DNA of 64,000 nt from Chryseobacterium sp. CH25 (GCF_004119455.1 NZ_NRQT01000008.1:1-64000), one strand, 5' to 3'. Shown: positions 17,839 through 27,090, counted from the stretch's first letter. Numbers and translations: made by a program. The notes: generated from the letters alone by a model not told the origin.

Positions 17839-18834
17839 TTAATTGATAAGTTTTTCTACGCCTGCTGCCTGAACTTCGGAAGTTTCTTCAATCAGTTGTT
17901 CCAATGTATTATCAGAAGGTTTCTTGTCTACCTCTGTTTCGTTGGACTTTTCTTTCACATTTTCTAAAGGTTTCCCGCTAGATTGTTCTATGATTTGAAG
18001 TTCAAGTTCCTGTTGTTTTTGCTGTCTGGCTTTCTTTACTTTTTCAAGGCTGTAAAGATAGAGCTTGTTTCCCTTGATTTCAAAATAAGAAAGGATGTTT
18101 TTATCCACAATTTGCGCTTCAGGATCGTCAAAAACAATACTCAGCCCTTTCTCAGGAACATATTTTAAGATGGAATTATTGGCAACAACCAATATATTAT
18201 CATTCTCTCTTCTGAATCTTTTTCCGTTATCCACCGGGGCTTCAAACAGTTTTTCAAACTTCAGATTATAAATTCTGATATGTTTTTTGGTAAGAACATA
18301 TACCTTGGTTTCATACACCAGCAAATCCATCAGATCCTCGAAACTGATGTCAAAAGGAAAAGAATTGATGGTTGTATCATTTCTGAAGTTATATTGTATC
18401 AGACGTTTTGTACTGTCGTCCAATAACCATAACTGTTGTAAATCTTCAGCATAAGCCATTCTGATAAAGCCAAACTTCTGTTTGAAGTCAATCTTTTGGA
18501 TTTCATTCATATTCTGATCCACAAACTTCATTTCCTGAGCATTTTCAGAAAACAAAGGTACATTTAATGGATTTTGGACCGTTTGTACTTTATAGGGAAC
18601 GGTAAGCATCATTTTCCCGATTTGCTTCCCTAGAGAGTCATATTTGGTAAAGCTAAAATCTTTATTTTTATAGATGTACAGATTTCCGTAGTCGTCGGCA
18701 AGCATATCTTTGGCCTCTTTTAGTTTCAAAGTATCCAAAGGCAGAACGTTCTGCGCCGCAGAGGTACAGAAGATGAAAATGCATATCAGGTAGATTAATC
18801 TCAAAATTCTTTTTACTAAGATAGCGCTCCTCAC
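17839..18834 (-). CDS. Predicted secreted protein with beta-propeller-like N-terminal half
   Basis: A 331-aa product with a hydrophobic N-terminus (RLIYLICIFIFCTSAAQ). Residues about 30-265 show short repeated strands (YGNLYIYKNKDFSFTKYDS, LQQLWLLDDSTKRLIQYNF, TKVYVLTKKHIRIYNLKFEK) like a small propeller. The last ~65 residues are charged and low-complexity, rich in Glu, Lys and Gln. I do not recognise a named family. It is probably co-transcribed with the deoxynucleoside kinase 27 nt downstream, but no functional link is evident. Confidence 0.65.
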   Translation of the reverse strand: MRSAILVKRILRLIYLICIFIFCTSAAQNVLPLDTLKLKEAKDMLADDYGNLYIYKNKDFSFTKYDSLGKQIGKMMLTVPYKVQTVQNPLNVPLFSENAQEMKFVDQNMNEIQKIDFKQKFGFIRMAYAEDLQQLWLLDDSTKRLIQYNFRNDTTINSFPFDISFEDLMDLLVYETKVYVLTKKHIRIYNLKFEKLFEAPVDNGKRFRRENDNILVVANNSILKYVPEKGLSIVFDDPEAQIVDKNILSYFEIKGNKLYLYSLEKVKKARQQKQQELELQIIEQSSGKPLENVKEKSNETEVDKKPSDNTLEQLIEETSEVQAAGVEKLIN

Positions 18835-18894
18835 GGAACGCTACCAATTTACATACTTTATTTTATTCGGATAGAAATTGTTATGAAACTTTTC

Positions 18895-19917
18895 TTATTT
18901 GATAACAACTTCATAAATCTTCGGCCAGTTCTTCCCTGTCACCAACATATTTTCTCCTTTGAAAGCAATACCGTTCAATACATCATCACTTCCTTTGGTA
19001 TTTTGTTTTGCAATTTCAGTGAAATCAAATGTACCCACTACTTCTCCGGTTTTAGGATCAATTTTCAGAATGATTGGTTTTTGCCACACGTTAGCATACA
19101 CAAACCCATTGTGATATTCCAGCTCGTTAAGTTGGTCATAAGCTTGTGAGCTACCTGCTACAGCAATATATTTGATCAATTTTGAAGGATCATTAGCATC
19201 CAGGAAATATAATAACTTACTTCCATCTGATGCAATCAGGTTTTTCCCGTCATAGGTAAGTCCCCAACCTTCTCCTAATACATTTGGGTAAGCAAATTCT
19301 GAAAGTAATTTCAGGGAACTCTTATCATAAATGTATCCTTTTTTACTTTGCCATGTCAACTGATACACTTTGTCTCCAACAATAGTACTTCCTTCAGAAA
19401 AATCTTCCGGAGCCTGCTTAGTAGAAGCAAGGGGTGTAGTTGTTCCAAGTGTATATTTTAAAATCTGTGAAGATCCGTTTTGCCCGTCACTTTCGTAAAT
19501 TGTATTTCCATCTGCCTGAAATCCCTGCACAAAGTTTTTAGGATCGTGAGGATATTCTGCTACAATCTGGTACGCAATATTTTTTTCAGGATTTTTTGCA
19601 AAAACATTGATGGTTGCATCCTGGTTCAATACTTCCCCACCTTTGGTCTTAACATTAAAAGTTACTGCATTATCTCCTAAAGTAAAAAACTTAGGATCAA
19701 TAGTAAGGTCTGTAGTTTCTTTATCTCCAAAGCTGATGGTTATGCTTTCTGCATTTTCCGTTACCTCTTTCGGAAGCTGAAGTTTATCCCCAAAATGATA
19801 TCCCTTTTCCACCATTGAATTATTATAGGTGTTTAATGTATCAAGAATCTCTTTATTCTTGTTACAAGATGCCAGTAATAAAATGGCTGCGAAACCCGCT
19901 ATTATATTTTTTTTCAT
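18895..19917 (-). CDS. Glutaminyl-peptide cyclotransferase lipoprotein (Glu_cyclase_2 family)
   Basis: A 340-aa lipoprotein (Cys18 in LLASCNKNK). The C-terminal ~250 residues form the five-bladed propeller of the plant/bacterial-type glutaminyl cyclases: YPHDPKNFVQGFQADGNTIYESDG, SEGSTIVGDKVYQLTWQSKKGY, EGWGLTYDGKNLIASDGS, LNELEYHNGFVYANVW and DVLNGIAFKGENMLVTGKNWPKIYEV. The enzyme converts N-terminal Gln to pyroglutamate on exported proteins. In Bacteroidota many exported proteins begin with Gln after signal peptide cleavage, as several in this window would, so this is a plausible maturation enzyme. The N-terminal ~100 residues are an extra beta domain. Confidence 0.85.
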   Translation of the reverse strand: MKKNIIAGFAAILLLASCNKNKEILDTLNTYNNSMVEKGYHFGDKLQLPKEVTENAESITISFGDKETTDLTIDPKFFTLGDNAVTFNVKTKGGEVLNQDATINVFAKNPEKNIAYQIVAEYPHDPKNFVQGFQADGNTIYESDGQNGSSQILKYTLGTTTPLASTKQAPEDFSEGSTIVGDKVYQLTWQSKKGYIYDKSSLKLLSEFAYPNVLGEGWGLTYDGKNLIASDGSKLLYFLDANDPSKLIKYIAVAGSSQAYDQLNELEYHNGFVYANVWQKPIILKIDPKTGEVVGTFDFTEIAKQNTKGSDDVLNGIAFKGENMLVTGKNWPKIYEVVIK

Positions 19918-19952
19918 TGACTTTCTAAATATTTCCCCAAAAATAGCAAATT

Positions 19953-20336
19953 TTATTCCGTATTGCCAATATTATCCACGGGTTCACTAAATTGTAGGAT
20001 ATATCCGTTGTTATCGTATATTGCAAACTCTCTCATTCCCCATTCAAAAGTCTCAATTTTATAACAGATTTTGGCCTTTGTTTTAAGATCTTCCCATAAT
20101 TCATCTACTTTATCTACATTAAAATAAAATGATCCGGTAAAACCTATAGCCACTGGTTTTTCATGCTCATTAGGCCGAGCAAGCATAATGTAGACCTCAT
20201 TTTTTTGAAGTGATGCCCACTGCCATTCATCGTTTCTGCTCAGTAATTCAAAGCCTAAAATATGTGTATAAAACCCTATGGTTTCATCCAAATTTTCAGT
20301 CCAAAGCATGGGACGAAGCCCTGTAAATCTGCTCAT
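19953..20336 (-). CDS. VOC family (glyoxalase/bleomycin resistance-like) protein
   Basis: A 127-aa single-copy VOC domain: RPMLWTENLDETIGFYTHIL, GFELLSRNDEWQWASLQKNEVYIML and GMREFAIYDNNGYILQFSEP, which carries the usual metal-site Glu near the end. Substrate unknown; members act in fosfomycin, bleomycin or small-molecule metabolism. It is the third gene of a tight run (gaps of 4-5 nt) behind an SRPBCC protein and a GNAT acetyltransferase. Confidence 0.8.
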   Translation of the reverse strand: MSRFTGLRPMLWTENLDETIGFYTHILGFELLSRNDEWQWASLQKNEVYIMLARPNEHEKPVAIGFTGSFYFNVDKVDELWEDLKTKAKICYKIETFEWGMREFAIYDNNGYILQFSEPVDNIGNTE

Positions 20337-20341
20337 GATTT

Positions 20342-20842
20342 CTATACTTCAAAAGCTTCTTTTTGAATCTTCATATTGATTGAAACCCAGGTTTCATCAT
20401 CTATTTTCACTTCATTCTTTACATCCGGATCAATAGAGAACCCTACTTTTTTATAGCATTCAATGGCTCCGGTATTCCAGTCGTATACATTAAGTTCTGC
20501 CAGTTCTCTGTTTAAATTACTGAATCCGTATTTCAGGAGTTCCTGCATTACTTTTTTCCCATAGCCTTTTCCACGGTTGTTTTCATCCCAAATAAGGATT
20601 CTTCCCAACAGAAAGGTTTTTTCTTTTAAAAATATCTGAGCATGACCAATTGTATTTTGATTTTCAACATCAACTATTTTGAAAAGGGTTCTGTTTTCAT
20701 CAGATAAATCTCCTTCAAGCTGTTCTTCCGTTAAAGGAAAACAGTACATAGGCCCGGCAAACTGAAGCAGTTCCCTTTGATCTTTAATGTTTGAAATTAA
20801 TGCCGATGCGTCCTTAATATGAAAAGGCTGTAATGCTATCAT
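20342..20842 (-). CDS. GNAT family N-acetyltransferase
   Basis: A 166-aa acetyltransferase. The acetyl-CoA-binding motif A is at LLGRILIWDENNRGKGYGKK (R/Q-x-x-G-x-G/A type), followed by MQELLKYGFSNLNRELAELNVYDWNTGAIECYKKVGF, the RimJ/RimL-like motif B. The acceptor is unknown. It lies 4 nt after the SRPBCC stop and 5 nt before the VOC start, so it is probably in one operon. Confidence 0.85.
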   Translation of the reverse strand: MIALQPFHIKDASALISNIKDQRELLQFAGPMYCFPLTEEQLEGDLSDENRTLFKIVDVENQNTIGHAQIFLKEKTFLLGRILIWDENNRGKGYGKKVMQELLKYGFSNLNRELAELNVYDWNTGAIECYKKVGFSIDPDVKNEVKIDDETWVSINMKIQKEAFEV

Positions 20843-20846
20843 TTTT

Positions 20847-21272
20847 TTATTTTTCTAAATATTCTTTTAAACTTTGACCTACAATTGAATTCCAGCCACC
20901 TGTAAAGTTTTCTCTTGAAAAGCCTTCTCCCAGCTCTTTGAAATTTTCAATATCATCATGAGTGAGTCTCACCAGAATTCCGTCATCTTCAGGTTGAAGC
21001 TCCCATGTAACAGTTGTTTTTTGATCTGAAAAATCAGGATAAGACCAAGTATGCTTTAGTTTTTGATTGGGAATAATCTCTAAAACTTCACCCTGATGAT
21101 GGTATTTATTTTCACCTCCCGGTTCGTAGAAATTAAATGTTTTGCCTACCGTTGGTTCAAAATCCTGAATATCAAAATACCAGGACTTCATTTCATTTCT
21201 ATCAGTTAATGCTTTCCAAACCTTTTCGATGGGCGCATTTATTTTGTATTGAACGGTGATTGGTGTATTCAT
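20847..21272 (-). CDS. SRPBCC/AHSA1-like domain protein
   Basis: A 141-aa protein from the ATG at 21270-21272 (MNTPITVQYKINAPIEKVWK); a longer frame to 21323 starts inside a palindromic repeat and is unlikely. The hallmark AHSA1 segments are INAPIEKVWKALTDRNEMKSWYFD, HQGEVLEIIPNQKLKHTWSYP and TVTWELQPEDDGILVRLTHDD, with a C-terminal helix GGWNSIVGQSLKEYLEK. These START-like proteins bind small hydrophobic ligands or chaperones; the role here is unknown. First gene of the SRPBCC-GNAT-VOC run. Confidence 0.85.
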   Translation of the reverse strand: MNTPITVQYKINAPIEKVWKALTDRNEMKSWYFDIQDFEPTVGKTFNFYEPGGENKYHHQGEVLEIIPNQKLKHTWSYPDFSDQKTTVTWELQPEDDGILVRLTHDDIENFKELGEGFSRENFTGGWNSIVGQSLKEYLEK

Positions 21273-21314
21273 AGTATTAAAGTTTGAATGAACTACTCTA
21301 TTATTTTTAACCGC

Positions 21315-21474
21315 AAAAGTCACAAAAGAATCTGAATACTTAAGTTATTTTAAAGTTAATATTCTTACTACTGAGAAGAGCACTTAAGTTTGAAAATCTA
21401 CAGATTTTCCCTTCGTGAGTCTTATGCAAGTTAACCTTAATTTCAGACTTAGGTTGAATTCTTTTGTGACTTTT
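21315..21474. repeat. 160-bp palindromic element with perfect 17-bp terminal inverted repeats
   Basis: AAAAGTCACAAAAGAAT at 21315-21331 is perfectly inverted at 21458-21474. Inside are further near-repeats of ACTTAAGTT (about 21340-21350, 21385-21393) and an inverted CTTAGGTT. The layout resembles a miniature inverted-repeat or dispersed palindromic element; no ORF fits inside. Confidence 0.7.
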
Positions 21475-21512
21475 ATGTCTTTATTTTACTTTATCGTAAA
21501 AGTTCCAGTTTA

Positions 21513-23123
21513 TCAATGAGAAAAACCAGTAATCTTGGCTTCATCAAAATCCAGCTGCATTTCAATGGTTCTCATCACATGATCGTCAAATATTTTCTCT
21601 TTTTTCATTCTGTGTAATTCATTTCTCTGAGCCTGAATGATCTGACGCAATACATCTTTATTCTGATTAATCGCCGTAACATAATCTCCGGTAGAAGCCA
21701 TACATTGGGCTTTATCTGCCATCAGCATCATTTCGTTTTCCAGTTTATGCTTTTGGTGACGAACAAGGCTGTTAGATACGGCCAATTCAGAAAAATCATT
21801 ATCCAGTTTATGCAAAGCTGTTTCTTTAAGCTTACGCATCAGGATAACTTCTTGTTTTTCTTCAGGCAGTTCACTTCCTGCATCCTGGATATTCAATAAT
21901 TTAAGAATCGGAGATAGTAATAGACCCTGTCCTACCAAAGTAATCAGAATGATAACGAAAGTTACAAATAGAATGATATTTCGGTGTGGAAATGCATCTC
22001 CGTTAGGTAAAAAAGCAGGTATTGATAAAGCTGCCGCCAATGATACCACACCTCTCATGGCTGCAAAACTGATGATAAAAGGTTCTCTCCAATCCGGTTT
22101 TGGGACTTTTAACCTTAATTCTTTAGAACAAAGCCTTGGGAAATACATCAACGCATAACTGTAGACAATCCTGGTTCCGATAATAGCTCCACCAATTACC
22201 ACACTGTAAAAAATTCCTTCTGAAATGGTATAATCTGTTAATCCTTCTACAACAATTGGTAATTCAAGGCCGATGAGGATAAAAATGATGGTATTCATCA
22301 GAAATATAAGGACACTCCATACATTTCCGGACTGAATTCTTGAGGTATGACTTAGATAACAGTGTGAATTGTAAGACATCAATAATCCCCCGGCAACTAC
22401 TGCCAATACTCCTGAAAAATGGAAGTGTTCTGCTCCTACATACATAATGTAAGGAACAATCAAGGTAATTACGGTATCTATATTGGAATTAGTAGGAATA
22501 ATCCTCAACAGCGCCCCAAACAGAAAACCTACTGCCACTCCTACTGCAATTCCGCCTATAGCCATGGTAAAGAAATCCTGCACTGCATCTCTCCAGATAA
22601 ACTGGCCAGAAATAACAGCAGCCAGAGCAAATTTAAAGACAATTAAACTGGATGCATCATTAATCAAACTTTCTCCTTCCAGGATACTTGTTATCTTTTT
22701 AGGAATTTTCATATGTTTTAATACTGAAGTAGCAGCTACAGCATCCGGTGGAGAATTCACTCCACCTAACAGGAATCCCATTGCTACGGTAAGCCCGGGA
22801 ATAATGGAAGATGAAAGGTAAGCAACAACTATTGATGTTAAAAACACCAATCCAAAAGCCATGGAAAAGATCTGCTTTCTCCATTTATGAAAGTCCTGCC
22901 ATGAGGTAAACCATGCCGCTTCAAATAAAATAGGCGGAAGGAAAATAAGAAAAACAAGATCCGGTTCTATCTCTACACGCGGCATTCCTGGAACGAAGCT
23001 TATCAGTAATCCTGCAATCACCAGGAAAATAGGATAAGCCACTTTCAGTTTCTGCCCGATCATTACTAATATCATTACAGACAGTAAGACTACAATGGAT
23101 ATTATAACATAACTGTGAATCAT
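21513..23123 (-). CDS. Na+/H+ antiporter, CPA1 family
   Basis: A 536-aa membrane antiporter with about 12 transmembrane segments in the first 400 residues and a ~110-residue charged cytosolic tail. CPA1 hallmarks include FLPPILFEAAWFTSW, GGVNSPPDAVAATSVLKHM, the ion-binding ILEGESLINDASSLIVFKFAL (Asn-Asp pair), and GMRGVVSLAAALSIP-like AAMRGVVSLAAALSIPAFLP. It exchanges cytosolic Na+ (or K+) for protons, for pH and salt homeostasis. It stands alone, with a bestrophin-like gene upstream on the same strand after a 156-bp gap. Confidence 0.92.
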   Translation of the reverse strand: MIHSYVIISIVVLLSVMILVMIGQKLKVAYPIFLVIAGLLISFVPGMPRVEIEPDLVFLIFLPPILFEAAWFTSWQDFHKWRKQIFSMAFGLVFLTSIVVAYLSSSIIPGLTVAMGFLLGGVNSPPDAVAATSVLKHMKIPKKITSILEGESLINDASSLIVFKFALAAVISGQFIWRDAVQDFFTMAIGGIAVGVAVGFLFGALLRIIPTNSNIDTVITLIVPYIMYVGAEHFHFSGVLAVVAGGLLMSYNSHCYLSHTSRIQSGNVWSVLIFLMNTIIFILIGLELPIVVEGLTDYTISEGIFYSVVIGGAIIGTRIVYSYALMYFPRLCSKELRLKVPKPDWREPFIISFAAMRGVVSLAAALSIPAFLPNGDAFPHRNIILFVTFVIILITLVGQGLLLSPILKLLNIQDAGSELPEEKQEVILMRKLKETALHKLDNDFSELAVSNSLVRHQKHKLENEMMLMADKAQCMASTGDYVTAINQNKDVLRQIIQAQRNELHRMKKEKIFDDHVMRTIEMQLDFDEAKITGFSH

Positions 23124-23279
23124 TTCGATTTAGTTTTTTTAAGTATTATTTTTTGTTACAACTAGAAAAGCTAACTTATGTGGTTTGCTGTTTATCTCAA
23201 CCTGTAAATTTTTATCTCACGCAGATTTTGCAGATAACGCAGATTTCAATTTAACTTCGTTATTTCTCAGTCTTTTAAT

Positions 23280-24284
23280 TTAAAGTACAATATTGTTTTT
23301 GGGAGTAATTGCTGGCGGAAGATCGGTTTCATCCAGCATATCTCTCATATCAATTTCAATGGTACGGCTAATTTGGGTAATAGGAACATCATTAGCACTT
23401 CCTTCAAAAGGGTTTACGGATGCCTCTCCTACACTGTCTAAGGTATGGAAACACCAGGTTACCAATAATGAGAAAGGAATATTGAACCAGATGGTCCATC
23501 CTTCCACTATGGAACCTTCTCCCAGCTTATCAAATTCTTTTAATAATCCAAAAGGGACAAATACAATGAACAACAACAAAAGATAGGTTGTAATGGATGA
23601 AAAATTCCTCGGATAAGGAAAGTTTTTAATTCTTTCTGCTTTTCCCTGGCTGTCGGTAAATTTTACCAACTGCTGATTAATCTGAGTCCATTGAAAATCA
23701 TTAATTTCTCCTTTTTCATAAGCTTCAGACAATTCTTTACTTTGGCTGGCCATCAATTGGGTCGCTCTGTTTTTTTTGCTCAGAATATACTGAAGTTCTG
23801 TTTCTGAAAGGTATTTTTTAAGCTCATCATCAAGTTTTGAAATCCTTTCCGGAATATCATATTTTTTTGCATATTCATCAAACTGAGCGGTTCCGGTATT
23901 CTCCCACACTCTTGGTTCTCTGAGTTGAAATCTTAATGCCGTAAGCCATGCATAATGACGAAGGAACATTTCTTTTACTTTACCTGTATCTTTTCCTCCA
24001 AGAGAGTCTCTTAAAATATATCCAAAACTGCGACTGTCATTGATAATAGCTCCATAGATCTGCCTGGCTTCCCAAAGTCTGCTGTAACTGGCATTGTTCT
24101 TAAACCCTACAATAAAAGCTACTGCAGTTCCCATAATAGCAATGGGCTGCCAAGGTACTGAAAGAAATTTCCAGCCTAAAAAATATAAGATGGTAGGTAT
24201 TGCGGCCAATACAATTAAAGCGTAGATACTGCGGCGTGTCCAGCTGATAAATTCCCTTGCGCCAAATCTTTTTCCTGAATGCAT
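23280..24284 (-). CDS. Bestrophin family ion channel
   Basis: A 334-aa bestrophin/UPF0187 protein. The N-terminal GKRFGAREFISWTRRSIYAL, TAVAFIVGFKNNASYSRLWEARQIYGAIINDSRSFGYILRD and the downstream SSITTYLLLLFIVFVPFGLL and FHTLDSVGEASVNPFEGSANDVPITQISRTIEIDMRDML match the family. Bacterial homologues form pentameric channels for small ions. It lies between the antiporter and the DUF2490 gene on the same strand; a shared role in ion homeostasis is only suggested by position. Confidence 0.88.
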   Translation of the reverse strand: MHSGKRFGAREFISWTRRSIYALIVLAAIPTILYFLGWKFLSVPWQPIAIMGTAVAFIVGFKNNASYSRLWEARQIYGAIINDSRSFGYILRDSLGGKDTGKVKEMFLRHYAWLTALRFQLREPRVWENTGTAQFDEYAKKYDIPERISKLDDELKKYLSETELQYILSKKNRATQLMASQSKELSEAYEKGEINDFQWTQINQQLVKFTDSQGKAERIKNFPYPRNFSSITTYLLLLFIVFVPFGLLKEFDKLGEGSIVEGWTIWFNIPFSLLVTWCFHTLDSVGEASVNPFEGSANDVPITQISRTIEIDMRDMLDETDLPPAITPKNNIVL

Positions 24285-24370
24285 TATGTGTTGTTTTTTG
24301 TGTTAATTTTTAATCAATATCTTTTAAATAAAAGCTTTTCCATCAGCGCATTCATCAGAAACAGTCAATA

Positions 24371-25048
24371 TTAGTTTTTCGTAAACGGGATATTGTTATA
24401 AAAACCAATCTGAATTTGTCCTCTGTTTCTGTTTTCCTGAATCTGATTCATATATCCGGCCTCAATTCTCATGTTTTTGTTAATCACATAGCCTAAAGCA
24501 CCATAGACTCTGTTTCTATCAAAAACAGGACTGTTGAAATGCAGGAAAACCTCATTATATACAGATGCGTACAATGTTTTCGGCAGCATTTCTTTTTGAG
24601 TAATCGGAATATTCAGTCCCAGCATATAGCGAAATCTCATTCTAAAATCATCTTCCAGGAAACGTTCTTCCAAACGATAACGGTGTTGAAGATTAAAACG
24701 CCCAAACTTCTGCTTAGTAATGTATTGCTGGAAAATTCTGTGTTCTATATTTTCCTTTTTTTCTCCGTTCACATACGGCTGGCTCAGGATGAAACCATAT
24801 CCCAATAACACGTTATTATTGTTTTCAGTAAGATCATATCCAATTCCGGTACGGATTAAGAGTTGTTCCAGATCTCCAATAGCATCAAAATTTCTGTACT
24901 GAACTTCATTGTGCCAGTTCAGTTTTTTACTGATCTTATTATTTCCAAAATACATATACCACGCACCCAGATCATTTTTTTGTGCCCATGTTAAAACCGA
25001 GCCCAAGCTCAATACCGTGAATGCCAACTTCGTGAAAACCTTTCTCAT
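24371..25048 (-). CDS. DUF2490 outer-membrane-like protein
   Basis: A 225-aa protein with a signal peptide (about 1-22, ending LTWAQ). The mature part contains LGAWYMYFGNNKISKKLNWHNEVQYR and successive amphipathic strands ending with an aromatic residue (FGRFNLQHRYRLEERFLEDDF, YASVYNEVFLHFN, GYMNQIQENRNRGQIQIGFYNNIPF), as in DUF2490 proteins predicted to be small outer-membrane barrels. No function is known. It sits 86 bp upstream of the bestrophin gene on the same strand. Confidence 0.8.
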   Translation of the reverse strand: MRKVFTKLAFTVLSLGSVLTWAQKNDLGAWYMYFGNNKISKKLNWHNEVQYRNFDAIGDLEQLLIRTGIGYDLTENNNNVLLGYGFILSQPYVNGEKKENIEHRIFQQYITKQKFGRFNLQHRYRLEERFLEDDFRMRFRYMLGLNIPITQKEMLPKTLYASVYNEVFLHFNSPVFDRNRVYGALGYVINKNMRIEAGYMNQIQENRNRGQIQIGFYNNIPFTKN

Positions 25049-25185
25049 GCTTATTACTATTATCTATCGTTTTTAACAAAATTAATATTTTAAATCAATA
25101 ATAGCAAACGATATTTTAGGATTGTCCTGATCGAGGTTTAATTTTAAGACACTTTAAATCTGGCATCTATCCAATTCCGGCAGTT

Positions 25186-25581
25186 TTACCCAGGAATCTG
25201 TTCTACCAGAATTTCTTTCCCGTCTCTATCAAAATAAGTACAGATCATTGCCTCCAGATTCATCACCCAGCCATCAATTCCATTTTCTGCACAGTCTTTA
25301 CAGAATGTCATATAATCAGTACCACCCTGCTGATGAAGTTTCAATCTTGTTTTAAAATTCTCAAAATTTACCTTCTCCGCAACAGTAAGTTTTTCATACT
25401 TATCACCTGTATGGGCAGATTGATTATTGTTATCAAAATATTCGGTATTCCCATTTTCTACATAAGTTGTATAATGAGATACACCAAGGTTTTTAATAGC
25501 TTTAATATATCGAGGAAAGTCTGCTCCACTTTTTACTTTCTGATGTTCAGTTTTAATATCTTCAATGGTAAATTTCATCAT
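25186..25581 (-). CDS. DUF1398 family protein
   Basis: A 131-aa cytosolic protein. FTIEDIKTEHQKVKSGADFPRYI, NLGVSHYTTYVENGNTEYFD and GGTDYMTFCKDCAENGIDGWVMNLEAMICTYFD match the DUF1398 (YbcV-like) family along its length; the biochemical role is unknown. Two adjacent ATG codons could start it (25581 or 25578). It stands between the DUF2490 gene and a terminator. Confidence 0.8.
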   Translation of the reverse strand: MMKFTIEDIKTEHQKVKSGADFPRYIKAIKNLGVSHYTTYVENGNTEYFDNNNQSAHTGDKYEKLTVAEKVNFENFKTRLKLHQQGGTDYMTFCKDCAENGIDGWVMNLEAMICTYFDRDGKEILVEQIPG

Positions 25582-25658
25582 TCTATCTGTAATTAAATAT
25601 TCTTATCTTTATTCAAATTTAAAAAATTTCGGGATGCAAATATATCATCAAACAAAAA

Positions 25659-25679
25659 ACCGACAGTAAAACTGCCGGT
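25659..25679 (-). terminator. Intrinsic terminator of the 25716-27546 operon
   Basis: ACCGACAGT / ACTGCCGGT around AAA; the single mismatch becomes a G-T pair on the minus strand, and the adjoining A-tract becomes the U-tract. It therefore acts on minus-strand transcripts. Confidence 0.8.
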
Positions 25680-25715
25680 AACTTATCACTATATCTCAGA
25701 TACAAAATATTAATA

Positions 25716-26165
25716 TTATGGATGCTGCTGCATTTTAGCAGGGTCATCATAGTTTACCATCCAGTTGATCCCAAATTTATCGGTAAACATTCCGAAGTAA
25801 GCTCCCCAGAAAGTGTCTGCCAATGGCATTGTTACCTGACCGCCTACAGAAAGTCCATTAAATAATTTCTCTGCTTCTTCTTTAGATTCTGCATTAATAG
25901 AGATGGAAAAATTGTTTCCTTCTTTAAAATTAGAAGCCCACTCTCCACCTGTATCACTTCCCATTAATACGGTTTCTTTGGAAATAGGAAGGGTAACGTG
26001 CATAATTTTGTTCTTATCTTCTTCAGGAAGCTCTTTTCCTTCCATTGGCGGCATTTCACCAAAAGTTCCGATATAAGGATATTCTCCTCCGAAAACCGAC
26101 TTATAAAAATCGAATGCTTCTCTGCAATTCCCGTTGAATGTTAAATAAACGTTTACTGATGCCAT
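25716..26165 (-). CDS. VOC family protein, PhnB/3-demethylubiquinone methyltransferase-like fold
   Basis: A 149-aa PhnB-like protein: VNVYLTFNGNCREAFDFYKSVFGGEY, LPEEDKNKIMHVTLPISKETVLMGSD, SISINAESKEEAEKLFNGL and MPLADTFWGAYFGMFTDKFGINWMVNYD. This group of VOC proteins has no established common reaction. Last gene of a four-gene run (27546 to 25716) with a second VOC protein, a secreted protein and a DUF1569 protein. Confidence 0.85.
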   Translation of the reverse strand: MASVNVYLTFNGNCREAFDFYKSVFGGEYPYIGTFGEMPPMEGKELPEEDKNKIMHVTLPISKETVLMGSDTGGEWASNFKEGNNFSISINAESKEEAEKLFNGLSVGGQVTMPLADTFWGAYFGMFTDKFGINWMVNYDDPAKMQQHP

Positions 26166-26207
26166 GATTGTTTTTTTAGTTAAGTTTTAAATTGTTTTGA
26201 ATTTTGT

Positions 26208-26579
26208 TTATCTGTGCTGATCGATCAGGATCATATTTCCATCCGGGTCTTTAAGGTAGATATGTTCCGGTCCTGAAGTAGTTTCATCTGCTTCTTTATC
26301 CAGCTCTATACCACTTTCCTTTAATCTTTTCTGAATTTCACGTACATCATCAAAGGATTCAAGATTTTGGGCATTTTCATCCCATCCCGGATTAAATGTA
26401 AGCATATTCCCGTCAAACATTGCCTGAAACAGACCTATTAAGGTAGATCCGTTTTTCATAATAAGATAGTTTTGCTCAGTGGCTCCGGCCATAGTTGTAA
26501 ATCCCAATTTCTCGTAAAAGTCTTTGGATTTCTGAAGGTCTTTTACACTCAGACTGATTGAAAATGCTCCTAATTTCAT
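26208..26579 (-). CDS. VOC family (glyoxalase-like) protein
   Basis: A 123-aa single-domain VOC protein: GAFSISLSVKDLQKSKDFYEKLGF, LIMKNGSTLIGLFQAMFDGN and ETTSGPEHIYLKDPDGNMILIDQH. The C-terminal HIYLKDPDGN...D pattern is typical of glyoxalase/dioxygenase-like members. Substrate unknown. It lies 42 nt upstream of the PhnB-like gene and 30 nt downstream of the secreted protein. Confidence 0.85.
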   Translation of the reverse strand: MKLGAFSISLSVKDLQKSKDFYEKLGFTTMAGATEQNYLIMKNGSTLIGLFQAMFDGNMLTFNPGWDENAQNLESFDDVREIQKRLKESGIELDKEADETTSGPEHIYLKDPDGNMILIDQHR

Positions 26580-26609
26580 ATTTTTTACTATTGAATATTT
26601 GTTTTGGAT

Positions 26610-27080
26610 TTATTGATTTTTCAGATGGGTTTTGAAGGTAAGCGTTCCATCGTAGCTTTTCCAGTCGCCAATCAGTTCAATATACTGTCCTTCTACTTTT
26701 TCAGTCTTCCTGTTCCATTTGAAATTATAAACAAATCGTCCTTTAAAAACACCTGAATGTTTCCCTTTATTCTCCTCAGCCAGTTCATATTCTCCAAATA
26801 CAGTTCCCTGCTTTTTAGAATCCTTATATTTTGAAATGGTAATAGTTCCTTCAAACTTAGCATAATTGGTATCTACAAGAGAATATCCTGAAACAAAATA
26901 CTCCTGATCATTCTTTTTGTTCTGTTCAGAAATATTGATTTTAAGCTTCAGCTCCTGTCCCTTATTTCCAATAGTCCCAATATAAGGCTTGCTATTATTC
27001 AGCCAGGTGTTTGAAATATCCGGCATTTGGGCCAATACAAATTGGGTTGCCAGAATGAAGAGCAATAAAAGTTTTTTCAT
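26610..27080 (-). CDS. Small secreted protein of unknown function
   Basis: A 156-aa product with a signal peptide ending FVLAQ at about residue 17. The mature part is beta-rich (KPYIGTIGNKGQELKLKINIS, YAKFEGTITISKYKDSK, FGEYELAEENKGKHSGVFKGRF, VEGQYIELIGDWKSYDGTLTF), suggesting a small lipocalin- or barrel-like fold. I do not recognise a named family. It is inside the VOC/DUF1569 operon with 10-30 nt gaps. Confidence 0.7.
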   Translation of the reverse strand: MKKLLLLFILATQFVLAQMPDISNTWLNNSKPYIGTIGNKGQELKLKINISEQNKKNDQEYFVSGYSLVDTNYAKFEGTITISKYKDSKKQGTVFGEYELAEENKGKHSGVFKGRFVYNFKWNRKTEKVEGQYIELIGDWKSYDGTLTFKTHLKNQ

Positions 27081-27090
27081 ATCGTGATTT

